NCBI RefSeq assembly: GCF_003014495.1
Contig: NZ_PYGC01000014.1
Coordinates: 1 to 64,000 of the forward strand
Direction of reading: 5' to 3'
Source: Prolixibacter denitrificans
Lineage (GTDB): Bacteria; Bacteroidota; Bacteroidia; Bacteroidales; Prolixibacteraceae
Length of the DNA stretch: 64,000 nucleotides
Part shown: positions 24,619 to 34,603 of the stretch, one piece after another
How the letters are laid out: every line of letters begins with the position of its first letter
Numbering within the stretch: the stretch's first letter is position 1
Program-made: the position numbers and the translations under genes
Notes under the pieces: model-generated
Told to the model about the DNA's origin: nothing
The model's input: only the letters and a program-made list of their open reading frames with translations
Database searches by the model: none

Positions 24619-27396
24619 TCATCCCGTTGTTCCCAACGCATTGGCGATGGCGTTCACACATTGCAGGAGCGCAAACAGGTACTGATCTTCATCCGGAAGG
24701 TTGTCCTTTTTGGCAGTCCGCCATTTACTGAGCAGCTCAATCTGGGCATCGTGGAGATGCGCCAATGCTTCCGCGCGAAGCATGGTGGAATAATAGTGAT
24801 TCTTCCGACGTTCATGAATAGGAATTTTCAACAGATCAGAAAGCATATTTTGGGTCAACTCGAACTCGGCTACCATTTTAGCCATCATCCGTTCCCGAAC
24901 ATCGACATCCTCTACCAGGGCAGCATATTTTGCCATGATGCGCTCATCGGTAGACGCCAGACTCGAGTCGAGGTTGGTCATTACATACCGTACGAACGGA
25001 TCGTATTTTACTAATTGACAAAGTTTCGCATACTCTTCCTTGTCATTGGTCTGCATCTCTTTCAGCGTAGAGCCCACACCATACCAGCTGGTAATGTTGA
25101 ACCGCGACTGCGCCCAGCTGAATACCCACGGGATGGCCCGCAAATCTTCGATGGAACGCTTACCCGTACGACGGGCCGGTCGCGAGCCAATCTTACTCGA
25201 TTCAATCACATCGATGGGGGTCGCCTGCGAAAAGAATTGGATGAAATCGGGATCCGAAATCAACTCATGGTAATAATACTGTCCGCGCTCTCCCAACTTG
25301 CGGAACAAACCGGCCACATCTCCATTCCCGGAAGGAAGAAACTTGTGCAACGCTGTCTGTGCCGTGACACTCGCCAGCATCAATTCTAGGTTGTAAGCCG
25401 CGTTGACCAGGTTGGCATATTTCCGCTCGATGGTTTCGCCCTGTTCGGTTACCCGGAATTGTCCGTTAATGGAACCGTACGGAAGCGTTTTGATGAACCA
25501 GTGCAGCGGTCCCGAGCCACGACTAATACTTCCTCCTTTACCGTGGAAAAACCGAACGACAACCCCGTGCTTCTTTCCTACTTCGGTGAGGTGGCGCTGA
25601 GCTTCGTTCAAAAACCACGAGCTCGCCAAAATACCACCGTCCTTGTTACTATCGCTGTACCCGACCATCACATCCTGATAGAGGGCATTGGCTTTGGTAC
25701 GTTCGCGCTGCAATTCCAGACTGTTCTTCACCACTGGATGGCTCAGATAGTCATCCAGAATCTGTGGGCTCGCCTTCAGGTCACCGATGGTTTCGAAAAG
25801 CGGTACCACCGGCAGCTTGGCTGCCAACGCATTGTTGTATTCAATCGTGAGTCCTGCCTCGCGCATGAAGAGATAAACCGTGAGCAAATCTTCGGCGTTT
25901 CGGGTCATACTGATGATGAGCTTACCAATGGAGCGTGAACTATAACGACTAATGTGATTCTTCACGACCTGTAGCGTCTCGACAACATTGCGGGCTTCGT
26001 TGCCGGTTCCTGAATGTTCCAGCAAGAAAGGCCGGTTCATCTTCAATTCGGCATCCAAAAACTGACGCTTGTCTTTTTGTTCAGCAAGTGAATCAGCTCC
26101 GGCGTCCACCCCCAGAGACGCAGCAACTAACTGCTCCAGGGCTTTCTCGTGAAACTGACTATTCTGACGAATATCGAGCTGCGCCAGGTGAAAACCGAAT
26201 ACATTGAGCAGTCGCTTGCAGCGTCCCACATCGACATGTGCAATTTCGGGAATACCAAAACTTTCCAGTTCCTGTGAGAGAATATCTAAATCCGCTACCA
26301 GTTGTTCGGAGGAGCGATACCGGTTTTCAGCATCTTCCAGTGCCATGTTATATTCCTGCGTCACATCAATGGGCAACTTGTGCAGCAACAACATGACGTA
26401 GGCTTTGAATATCTCGTTCTGGTTTTCTTTCAGGACTTCGTCTCCCGAAGTTCCCAACTCTGAAACCAATTGTCCCAATCTTGAAGCAAAATCCTCTCCT
26501 GCCCCGTGCAAACTGATGTAAATACTCAGTTTCTGCGCCAGCGTTAGCAATTCTTTCTTGACAATCACAAAAGCGTGAATGCGCAGTTTATTCAACGTCA
26601 TGCGGGTGATTTTGGGTGTTACCAGTGGATGGCCGTCGCGATCACCACCGACCCAGTTTCCGAATGACAATCCCGGGAACAAATCAGTATCATTCAGCTT
26701 AGCTACATCAAATCCAGATTCTCGCCAGGCCTGCCGCAACCGCTTGTCGAGGAAGACCACCACATCGGGGAAGACGTTAGTGAAGTAGTGCAGAATATTA
26801 TCGAGCTCCGATTCCAACCGGGGCTTTTCGATGTAAATCTCGTCGATGTTCCACAACCGGTGCAGGATTTGCTTGATCTCGTCACGGATATCTTCCCGCT
26901 CGATATGCGTGTACATCTTGTTTTCACGACGAACCAACAACAGGTACAAACGGCGGTATTCCTGCAACACGACGGTTCGTTTTGCCTCGGTAGGATGTGC
27001 TGTTAATACAGGCTCGACCAGCACATTGGGCAATACTTCCAGAATTTGGTCTTCCGTGACTCCTTTTTCCTTCAGCAATTTAAAATTCGCTGACCATAAT
27101 CCGTTCACCGAACTCATATCCCGATCTTCCCTGGCTCGTCGGCTTTGCACAGCTCCATTCACTTCCACCAGATTGACCAGCTGAAAGCTCATCGAAAGCA
27201 TGTGAATGTAATCGTTACTCAGAAGTACTTCTTCGGGAGGTTGTTCATCGGAACTAATCCAGGGAATATAAGGAACAATGGCCTGCTTATCGCTCTCTTC
27301 AAGCACTTCGCGAAAGCAAGTCAACAAAAAATCCAGATCTTCATACGGCCTTCCCAGCGCGTTCCTCACTTCGGTGAATACAGTTTTCATAGTCAT
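24619..27396 (-). CDS. ppc: Phosphoenolpyruvate carboxylase (925 aa)
   Basis: Catalyses PEP + bicarbonate to oxaloacetate + phosphate, replenishing the TCA cycle. Diagnostic motifs: VLTAHPTEAKR with catalytic H134, GYSDSNKDGG, FHGKGGSISRGSGP with the second catalytic His, and GSRPARR...PWVFSWAQSR. The second His motif is unusual: the common form is FHGRGGSIGRGGAP, here with Lys for the first Arg and Ser in place of two glycines, while the second Arg is kept. The C-terminal Gly is conserved although the usual QNTG is ALGTTG. Full length. Start may also be the Met at residue 3. Single gene with long upstream region. Confidence 0.95.
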   Translation of the reverse strand: MTMKTVFTEVRNALGRPYEDLDFLLTCFREVLEESDKQAIVPYIPWISSDEQPPEEVLLSNDYIHMLSMSFQLVNLVEVNGAVQSRRAREDRDMSSVNGLWSANFKLLKEKGVTEDQILEVLPNVLVEPVLTAHPTEAKRTVVLQEYRRLYLLLVRRENKMYTHIEREDIRDEIKQILHRLWNIDEIYIEKPRLESELDNILHYFTNVFPDVVVFLDKRLRQAWRESGFDVAKLNDTDLFPGLSFGNWVGGDRDGHPLVTPKITRMTLNKLRIHAFVIVKKELLTLAQKLSIYISLHGAGEDFASRLGQLVSELGTSGDEVLKENQNEIFKAYVMLLLHKLPIDVTQEYNMALEDAENRYRSSEQLVADLDILSQELESFGIPEIAHVDVGRCKRLLNVFGFHLAQLDIRQNSQFHEKALEQLVAASLGVDAGADSLAEQKDKRQFLDAELKMNRPFLLEHSGTGNEARNVVETLQVVKNHISRYSSRSIGKLIISMTRNAEDLLTVYLFMREAGLTIEYNNALAAKLPVVPLFETIGDLKASPQILDDYLSHPVVKNSLELQRERTKANALYQDVMVGYSDSNKDGGILASSWFLNEAQRHLTEVGKKHGVVVRFFHGKGGSISRGSGPLHWFIKTLPYGSINGQFRVTEQGETIERKYANLVNAAYNLELMLASVTAQTALHKFLPSGNGDVAGLFRKLGERGQYYYHELISDPDFIQFFSQATPIDVIESSKIGSRPARRTGKRSIEDLRAIPWVFSWAQSRFNITSWYGVGSTLKEMQTNDKEEYAKLCQLVKYDPFVRYVMTNLDSSLASTDERIMAKYAALVEDVDVRERMMAKMVAEFELTQNMLSDLLKIPIHERRKNHYYSTMLRAEALAHLHDAQIELLSKWRTAKKDNLPDEDQYLFALLQCVNAIANALGTTG

Positions 27397-27667
27397 CGCA
27401 ATTTTCTAAGGAACTAAACATCTGAAATTATGAACAGTTCAAAATGATTTGAAATTGGATATTTGAACAGACGCCCCCGCGTTGGCGAATTTCTGTAAGC
27501 CATTGCGTTTTATCACTTTTCCAGTGACTAAAAATAGCTACCGAAACAGTGGGTTCTGACTGAGAAACGAGGTTTGATTTTCAACAAAACATATAATTGG
27601 GTACTTTTGACATTCGGGCCACCGTTTTTACTGTCAGTCATCGTTGAAGAAGAGTAATTAATTTTGA

Positions 27668-28543
27668 ATGGAAAATCGATTTTACCATTGGATCACCGGA
27701 AGATTTCCGCAGAACTACCTCATTAAATATCCGTTCAGAGGGGCCGTCATCGTTACTCTTTTTTCGTTTCTGTTTACCATGTTGTATGACCCGCTTAATT
27801 TCCATGGCAACCAGATTTTTTCCTATCCTCAACTGATGGGACTATATTGTTTTGTAGCGGGTATTACCGTTTATCTGTTAACTTATTTCCTGAAATTAGT
27901 TCCCTATTTTCACTCAGAGGAAGAGTGGACACTTGTAAAAGAAATCCTGTCTATATTGATTATTCTTTTCGGAATCGGGTTAGGAATCTATTTCAGTGCT
28001 TCTCTTATCGACCCACAAACTCCCCAATGGACATTTCATAATTTCATTGGGTCCCAGACAAATGCGTATTTAATCGGAAGCCTTCCCTTCCTGTTTTCAT
28101 TGATTATCAATATCTCTCAGAAAGTTCATCATCGCAGTACTGAAAGCACATACTCTACAGAAATAGAAGCGAACCCAGTTGATATTGCTGAAGAGATGAT
28201 CCAAATCAAATCGAAACTGAAAAAGGAAACGTTAGAATTTTATCCAAGCCAATTTCTTTACGCCGAATCCGACGGTAACTATGTGATGTTTTACCTGAAT
28301 GAAGAGAGTGAAATCAGTAAGAAAATCATTCGCAACTCCATCAGGCAGGTGGAACAGCAACTCACCGGTCAGCCTCATTTTTTCCGAACACACCGCTCTT
28401 TCATCGTCAACCTGGAAAAAATTACCGGGAAGAATGGAAACACTTCAGGCTACCATCTAAACCTGGAAGGTCTTTCTACCGAGATACCGGTTTCGCGACA
28501 AAATGTGGCCAAATTCGATGAACTTTTTCCGCTCAAAGCCTAA
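27668..28543 (+). CDS. Membrane-bound LytTR-type transcriptional regulator (291 aa)
   Basis: Four hydrophobic helices in residues 20-160 are followed by a LytTR DNA-binding domain (about 190-290): FLYAESDGNYVMFYL, IRNSIRQVEQQL and FFRTHRSFIVNLEKI are typical. There is no receiver domain, so signal input is through the membrane part. The next gene (28686) encodes an outer-membrane receptor on the same strand and may be a target. A -7-like box TACTTTTG lies at 27602-27609, about 60 bp before the start. Confidence 0.88.
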   Translation: MENRFYHWITGRFPQNYLIKYPFRGAVIVTLFSFLFTMLYDPLNFHGNQIFSYPQLMGLYCFVAGITVYLLTYFLKLVPYFHSEEEWTLVKEILSILIILFGIGLGIYFSASLIDPQTPQWTFHNFIGSQTNAYLIGSLPFLFSLIINISQKVHHRSTESTYSTEIEANPVDIAEEMIQIKSKLKKETLEFYPSQFLYAESDGNYVMFYLNEESEISKKIIRNSIRQVEQQLTGQPHFFRTHRSFIVNLEKITGKNGNTSGYHLNLEGLSTEIPVSRQNVAKFDELFPLKA

Positions 28544-28685
28544 ATCCAGCTTTACCACTGGTCACAGATTTTTGTTTTTCGTCACACAAACCAGCTGATT
28601 TTACAGGTATCTCAGACCACTTATCACAAATTCTTGCTGTATACCCCAAGTTCTTGGAAGGAGAAAACGAGTTTCCTCAATTTGC

Positions 28686-31091
28686 ATGAAAGACTTCACG
28701 CAAAACTTAAAATTTCAGGGAACAATGACACGTTTTTTCAATGCAGCAAGCATCTCAAAAATCCTTTTATTAGCAATTGTCGGGTTGATGAGCGTTCAAA
28801 ACCTTTTCGCACATTCCATCACCGGTCAGGTGAAAGATGGTAAAAGCGAGCAATCCATACCTTACGCCACCATTTCGCTTTACAACGCGAACGATTCTTT
28901 ATTAATAACCGGAACAGTCAGTGGAACCGACGGACATTTTGCTATCACGAAAGTAGCCTCGGGTGAATATGATCTTCGCGTCAGCTTTATGGGGTACCAA
29001 ACCGTAACCCGTAAGATTGATCTAACCAGTCAGGAAAATTATCACACCGGTACCATTCTATTGCAGGCAGCATCGGTCAAATTAGGAGAAGCAGTGGCCA
29101 TCGGCGAACGCATCAAAGCCAAAGCTGAACCGGACAAAACAACGTATTTCATCAATCAGAAAATAAAAGATGCATCGAATACCGGTCTCGATGTATTGAA
29201 GTACGTTCCCGGTGTCCAACTCGATTTCAGTCAACATCTCTCTCTCGAAGGAAATCAAAACATCCTGTTGCTGGTAGACGGGAAAGAACGAGACACCGGT
29301 TTCATCCGGCAACTCGACGCCAGTCAGATCGACAAGGTGGAAGTGAATACCATGCCGGGTTCGAAGTATGATGCAAGTGTTTCGGGTGTCATCAATATCA
29401 TTCTGAAACACAAAAGAACCGGTGTCAACGGTTACGTGCATGCCGAAATTCCGACTTCCCCGAATGTTGTCTACATTTTTCCGGGATACGGACTCAATTA
29501 CGGTGGAAAAAAGTTCAGCCTGCAAACGTCTTACAGCGGACAGGTCAGTAATTTCCCCATCGTTAATAACAGCTATCGTGAAATTAGTAAGCCGCAGCAA
29601 ACAACTACCATTACTTCACAGCAGGACCTAATGCAGAACAACTGGTCGCACCGGTTTAATTTCGGCATTGACTATTTCCTGAACAAACAGAACCAGTTCA
29701 ACCTGTACACGTTTTACAATCCGTATTCCAGCGAACATAACGGAACCGTGACGTTGCAATCGAAGGTCAATCAGGCGCAACAGAAATACTGGCACGCGAA
29801 GAAAACTGATAATGACCGAAACCACAAGTTCTTTAGTTCGCTTTACTACAAACATCTGTTCAGTCACCCCGGCCAGGAGCTGACCCTGGACGCCAGCTAC
29901 TATTATCTCACCGCTCACAATGCCACTACATACGCTTATGATTCTTCATCCGAAGGTGGGGCCAGGGAACAAACCAATATCGTCAGGCCCCGACAGCACT
30001 CGACCAGCATTAAAGTCGACTTCAGCTCCCCTCTTGCAGACCATCTCAAACTGCAGTCCGGAGTAAAAGGCATATTAAAATCAATGGCAGATCGGCAATC
30101 CGAATCTTTCCGCTACCGCGAAAATATTCTGGCAGGTTACGGTTCACTCTCCTATGCCAAAGACTATGTCCAGATCAATGCCGGACTGCGCGTGGAGCAA
30201 TCGACCAACGATTTCTCGGGTCATTTTACGCATCATAGCTGGTCGTGGCTCCCATCAGCTTCGTTGAACTACAAACTCACGAAAACAAAGAGCCTAAAAC
30301 TCTCTTATCGTCGTTCCATCTATCGTCCTAACATCTATCAGCTGAACCCGTACGTATCGCAGAATGACCCGTTCAGTCTACAAAGCGGAAATCCTGCGTT
30401 GAAACCACAATTCAATCAGGACCTGTTTCTCGATTACTCGATGAGGCTTGGCAACAATTTCCTCTCCACCCGGCTCTTTTATAGTCATTATACCAATGCC
30501 ATCAACCGGTTGACCCTGGTGAATGATTCGAACCTGTTTCAAACCAACATCTACAATGCAGGTGAAATCAAGCAACTGGGTGTACAACTAAGCGGAGCGT
30601 TGAAGTTGGGTAAAATACTCGCATTCAATCCTTACATCAAAGTATTCCGATACCACACCAGCCCCAATGCAATTGCCCGTCAATATCAAATTGCAGAGAA
30701 AAAGAAAATCACCTACCAAATGGGGTTATCCGCCATTGCGTCTTTCAACCACAACTGGACAGCCACTTTCCGGATGCAATATTATCATCCGCAAACTGAC
30801 GTACAGAATATATATTTGAGCGACGCCCTTTACTTCGTTTCAGTGGAGAAGTCCATCAAAAAGAAACTAAAGCTGGGCATTATAAGCGGATTACCGTTCA
30901 AACACTCTTTCGAATATGACGGAGAAAAAACATACGGTGCAAATTTCTACCGACGTTCAGAAGGAAACATTATTCTGCCCAAAATTCCCGTTTGGTTTTC
31001 TATCCGCTATCAGTTTAGTTCCGGGAAAAAAGTCCACACCATTCAGCGGGAAACAGAAAAACTCGATCGGACTCCGAAAAAAGGATTCTAA
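28686..31091 (+). CDS. TonB-dependent-receptor-like outer membrane beta-barrel protein (801 aa)
   Basis: After a signal sequence (LLLAIVGLMSVQNLFA) comes a carboxypeptidase-regulatory-like domain (SITGQVKDGKSEQSIPYATISLYN..., about residues 42-125), a plug-like domain (LDVLKYVPGVQL...ILLLVDGKE, about 150-240) and a beta barrel of the OMP_b-brl_3 type to the C-terminus. At 801 aa it matches the outer membrane beta-barrel family rather than SusC, and no SusD gene is adjacent. An alternative start is Met14 (28725). It lies between a LytTR regulator and a secreted mannosidase, suggesting, but not proving, a role in glycan or peptide uptake. Confidence 0.9.
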   Translation: MKDFTQNLKFQGTMTRFFNAASISKILLLAIVGLMSVQNLFAHSITGQVKDGKSEQSIPYATISLYNANDSLLITGTVSGTDGHFAITKVASGEYDLRVSFMGYQTVTRKIDLTSQENYHTGTILLQAASVKLGEAVAIGERIKAKAEPDKTTYFINQKIKDASNTGLDVLKYVPGVQLDFSQHLSLEGNQNILLLVDGKERDTGFIRQLDASQIDKVEVNTMPGSKYDASVSGVINIILKHKRTGVNGYVHAEIPTSPNVVYIFPGYGLNYGGKKFSLQTSYSGQVSNFPIVNNSYREISKPQQTTTITSQQDLMQNNWSHRFNFGIDYFLNKQNQFNLYTFYNPYSSEHNGTVTLQSKVNQAQQKYWHAKKTDNDRNHKFFSSLYYKHLFSHPGQELTLDASYYYLTAHNATTYAYDSSSEGGAREQTNIVRPRQHSTSIKVDFSSPLADHLKLQSGVKGILKSMADRQSESFRYRENILAGYGSLSYAKDYVQINAGLRVEQSTNDFSGHFTHHSWSWLPSASLNYKLTKTKSLKLSYRRSIYRPNIYQLNPYVSQNDPFSLQSGNPALKPQFNQDLFLDYSMRLGNNFLSTRLFYSHYTNAINRLTLVNDSNLFQTNIYNAGEIKQLGVQLSGALKLGKILAFNPYIKVFRYHTSPNAIARQYQIAEKKKITYQMGLSAIASFNHNWTATFRMQYYHPQTDVQNIYLSDALYFVSVEKSIKKKLKLGIISGLPFKHSFEYDGEKTYGANFYRRSEGNIILPKIPVWFSIRYQFSSGKKVHTIQRETEKLDRTPKKGF

Positions 31092-31295
31092 CCAAATGGA
31101 GCGTCAAGAATTGAAAATTCATCCGGGAGGCAACCAATATCAGAAGCAGATAACTCAGCCTTCCGGATCACTCTCCCATAAACAATCTTTTCATTCCATT
31201 CGTTACCTTTACGCCAATCCAAACCAAAACCTGTCAAGCTTAAATCCATGTTTTACAAAAACTAATAAACACCATAAACAAGAAAGCCACAGGTA

Positions 31296-33560
31296 ATGAA
31301 AAAAATCTTGCTTCTCCCGATGCTGATTGCAGGCATCGTACTGACCTTAAAAGGACAGCCACCAACTGAACAACTTACGTCATTTGTCGATCCGTTTATT
31401 GGAACGGAAGGTGCGGGTGATGTATTCCCGGGCGCTTCGCTGCCGTTCGGAATGGTCAAGCTGGGCCCCGATTGCAGCGACAAAAGTTCCAATTCCGGTT
31501 ATGTTCCCGGAGGCGTGATCCATGGTTTCAGCCATGTTCACGTAAGTGGAACCGGCGGAGGTCCGAAATACGGAAACATTCTGGTAATGCCGTTCACCGG
31601 ACCTTTTCAACCAGGGGAAATTCAATCACAACCATCCAATGAACAGGCCAGTCCGGGTTATTTTGCCGTTGATCTGACTAATTATGACATCAAAGCCGAG
31701 ATGACCGTCAGCAGGCGCGTCGGTTTTCACCGGTACACATTCGGTAATACGAACGAACGTGGCATTCTCGTCGATGCCGGCAGCATGCTGGGGGAACACC
31801 ATTGTTGTGGTGAAGCCCAACAGCTTATTGGCTCAGAAATCAAAGTCGTTTCCGATACGCTGATTCAGGGGTACACCCGCGTGAGAGGCGGATGGAACAA
31901 AGGCGGCGAATACACCGTTTTCTTCTCTGCCGTTTTCGATACGCCGGCCAAATCATTCGGAACATGGAAAGGAGATACCGACTCTCCAGAAAAAGCATCA
32001 GAATACGATAGCGGAGAAAAAACAGGTGCCTGGTTCTTTTTTGGGAATGGAAGTAAAAAAGCCATACAGGTAAAAGTAGGCATCTCTTTCATCAGTTGCG
32101 GAAAAGCACTGGCCAATCTGCGACAGGAAGTCCCGGGATGGGATTTTGACAAAGTACATCAGGATGCTGTTCAAACCTGGAATAAGGTTTTGAATACAAT
32201 TCATGTGGAAGGCGCTTCGGATGATATGAAAAAAGTTTTCTACACTGCAATGTACCACGCGATGCTGATGCCGGTTGACCGGACCGGAGAGAATCCGAAA
32301 TGGCACTCCGATGAACCGTATTACGACGACTTCTACGCCATCTGGGATACCTTCAGAGCAACGAATCCCTTGCTGACACTCATTCAGCCCAACCGGGAGA
32401 GAGATATCGTTCGCTCACTGATCGACATTTACCGTTACGAAGGCTACATGCCCGATTCCCGAAGCGGTAACCAAACCGGACGTACCCAGGGCGGCAGCAA
32501 CTGCGATATGGTCGTTGCCGACGCGTTCCTGAAAGGTCTGAAAGGCATTGATTATCAAACCGGATACGAAGCGATGATAGAAGATGCGGAAATTCCACCG
32601 GGTGGCAACCAGCAAACCGATGGTCGCGGTGGCATTAACGAATACATCAAGTTGGGGTATGTACCCGCCGAATACGAACCGAAAGGGAAATCTCCCACAC
32701 TGCATACGCCCAAGCTCTATGACCGAGCCGGAACGCGAACAGTTGAATACTCAGCCAACGATTGGGCCATTGCTCAGGTGGCAAAAGGACTAGGCAAAAA
32801 AGCCGACTATGAGAAATACCGGAAACGGGCATCCAACTGGCCCAATTTATGGCGACGACAGGTAAACGATAGCGGCGTAAGCGGCTTCATTTGGCCCAAG
32901 CGCAGAGACGGTTCGTGGGTCGAGGATTTCTCTACAACAAAGGCCGGCAGCTGGGGCAACTTCTTCTATGAAGCCGATGCATGGGAATATTCTTTTTATG
33001 TCCCGCAAGACGCACAGGCACTGATTGACAGTTGCGGTGGCGCGGAAACGTTCGTCAAAAGGCTGGATACTTTCTTTACCGGCCCAAACTACCGGGTCGA
33101 CAACGAGCCCAGTTTCTTTACACCTTGTCTGTACACCTATGCCGGCTATCAATACAAAAGCAGCGACCGCATTCGCGAGATCATTCAGAAGCATTATACA
33201 TCGGCTCGCGACGGGATTCCCGGCAACGACGATTCCGGCTCTATGTCAGCCTGGTTAGTGTTCAATACCGTTGGTTTTTACCCCAATGCTGGTCAGGATG
33301 TCTATCTCATCACAGCCCCTCATTTTCATCGCGCTGTACTTGATTTAGGCGATGGCAAACAACTGGAAGTCATTGCGTCCAATCTTTCTGAGAAGAACCG
33401 ATATATCCAATCGGCTACGCTGAACGGCAAGCCTTTAAACAGGGCCTGGTTCCGCCACAGCGAAATTGCCGACGGAGGAAAACTTCGGTTTGTTATGGGG
33501 CCCAAACCATCCGATTTCGGGAAAGAGAACCTACCTCCTTCTCTGTCTGATATGGAATAA
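31296..33560 (+). CDS. GH92-family glycoside hydrolase, probable exo-alpha-mannosidase (754 aa)
   Basis: Signal peptide MKKILLLPMLIAGIVLTLKGQ, then an N-terminal beta-sandwich (FVDPFIGTEGAGDVFPGASLPFGMV...) and a C-terminal alpha/alpha barrel. Catalytic-region motifs are present: VDNEPSFFTPCLYTYAG with the acid Glu at 604, and GNDDSGSMSAWLVFNTVGFYP with the base Asp pair at 645-646. GH92 enzymes are Ca2+-dependent inverting mannosidases acting on N-glycans and yeast mannan. The family motif is usually NEPCHQIPYLYNYAG; the missing His suggests a linkage preference other than alpha-1,2 (inference). A strong terminator follows. Confidence 0.93.
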   Translation: MKKILLLPMLIAGIVLTLKGQPPTEQLTSFVDPFIGTEGAGDVFPGASLPFGMVKLGPDCSDKSSNSGYVPGGVIHGFSHVHVSGTGGGPKYGNILVMPFTGPFQPGEIQSQPSNEQASPGYFAVDLTNYDIKAEMTVSRRVGFHRYTFGNTNERGILVDAGSMLGEHHCCGEAQQLIGSEIKVVSDTLIQGYTRVRGGWNKGGEYTVFFSAVFDTPAKSFGTWKGDTDSPEKASEYDSGEKTGAWFFFGNGSKKAIQVKVGISFISCGKALANLRQEVPGWDFDKVHQDAVQTWNKVLNTIHVEGASDDMKKVFYTAMYHAMLMPVDRTGENPKWHSDEPYYDDFYAIWDTFRATNPLLTLIQPNRERDIVRSLIDIYRYEGYMPDSRSGNQTGRTQGGSNCDMVVADAFLKGLKGIDYQTGYEAMIEDAEIPPGGNQQTDGRGGINEYIKLGYVPAEYEPKGKSPTLHTPKLYDRAGTRTVEYSANDWAIAQVAKGLGKKADYEKYRKRASNWPNLWRRQVNDSGVSGFIWPKRRDGSWVEDFSTTKAGSWGNFFYEADAWEYSFYVPQDAQALIDSCGGAETFVKRLDTFFTGPNYRVDNEPSFFTPCLYTYAGYQYKSSDRIREIIQKHYTSARDGIPGNDDSGSMSAWLVFNTVGFYPNAGQDVYLITAPHFHRAVLDLGDGKQLEVIASNLSEKNRYIQSATLNGKPLNRAWFRHSEIADGGKLRFVMGPKPSDFGKENLPPSLSDME

Positions 33561-33567
33561 AAAACAG

Positions 33568-33612
33568 AACATCAGATGGTCACCTCATTGATACGGGACC
33601 ATCTGATGTTTC
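33568..33612. terminator. Rho-independent terminator after GH92 gene
   Basis: A 13-bp perfect stem, ACATCAGATGGTC (33569-33581) with GACCATCTGATGT (33597-33609), flanked by A-rich and T-rich ends. Confidence 0.9.
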
Positions 33613-33708
33613 TCCACCTTTCCCAATATTACAGCTAGTTACGTTGGTCTTTTCTGCTATCTTTAAAATCATTATTTAACCCAATTGCGATTTTAATCTC
33701 AGCAAACC

Positions 33709-34413
33709 ATGAAACCGATTCGCATTCACTACTTGCAACATGTTCCGTTCGAAGACCTTGGTTGCATCGAACAATGGATAACCCAAAACCACCATCCATC
33801 AACTGTCACCCGCTTCTTCGAGAACGATGAGCTTCCCTCTCTTTCCGATTTCGATATGCTGATTGTCATGGGTGGCCCGATGGGAATTTACGACGATAAG
33901 GAATATCCATGGTTAACTGAAGAAAGACAGTTCATCCGAAAGGCCATCGATGCGAATAAAACAGTTCTGGGCATTTGTCTGGGTTCTCAGCTCATTGCGC
34001 ATGCTATGGGTGCTAAAGTCTATCCAAACCGGGAAAAAGAAATTGGTTGGTTCGATATCTCTTTGACCGAACAAGGCCACCAATCCAGGTTACTGGAAGG
34101 TTTCGATGAAACATTTCCCGTTTTTCACTGGCACGGCGATACCTTCGAACTGCCTGCCGGTGCCCATCACCTTTTTCAATCGGAAGGCTGCGTGAACCAA
34201 GCTTTCATTCGTGACCATGTGCTGGCACTTCAGTTTCACTTTGAAGTTACTCCGGAAAGCCTAAACGAAATGGTAAAACACGGAAAAGAAGAATTGACTG
34301 ACGGAAAGTATATCCAAAGTGCAGAAGAAATTCTGGCTCACCAACAGCTCATTCCTCAGAATAATGATTTGATGTTTACCATTCTCGACAGATTGGTCTC
34401 CAATGTTTTTTAG
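33709..34413 (+). CDS. Type 1 glutamine amidotransferase (GMP-synthase-like, 234 aa)
   Basis: Class I glutamine amidotransferase fold with the nucleophile Cys in GICLGSQLIAHAMGA (about residue 95) and the His/Glu pair in FHFEVTPES near the C-terminus. GGPMGIYDDKEYPW upstream is typical of the stand-alone GuaA-like group. It would hydrolyse glutamine or a gamma-glutamyl compound; no synthetase partner is adjacent. Own transcription unit after the GH92 terminator. Confidence 0.88.
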   Translation: MKPIRIHYLQHVPFEDLGCIEQWITQNHHPSTVTRFFENDELPSLSDFDMLIVMGGPMGIYDDKEYPWLTEERQFIRKAIDANKTVLGICLGSQLIAHAMGAKVYPNREKEIGWFDISLTEQGHQSRLLEGFDETFPVFHWHGDTFELPAGAHHLFQSEGCVNQAFIRDHVLALQFHFEVTPESLNEMVKHGKEELTDGKYIQSAEEILAHQQLIPQNNDLMFTILDRLVSNVF

Positions 34414-34603
34414 TTGTACCTGTCAGGCTCAATTTATATTATAAAACAGGTGATTACATCACACAACAAACAAAAAATAAATTACTTTAGACACAACTAA
34501 ACCAGACAACTATTATTAGTTAAAAATTTGATCCAGTTGCTTTTTACCCTATAAAATAACAACTAACAACCAGTTAATTACCTTATCTAAACCTTTTATA
34601 AAT

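Noticed and set aside
28686-33560. A SusC/SusD polysaccharide utilisation locus
   Set aside because: The receptor is of the OMP_b-brl_3 type, no SusD gene is present, and a single GH92 enzyme does not make a PUL.
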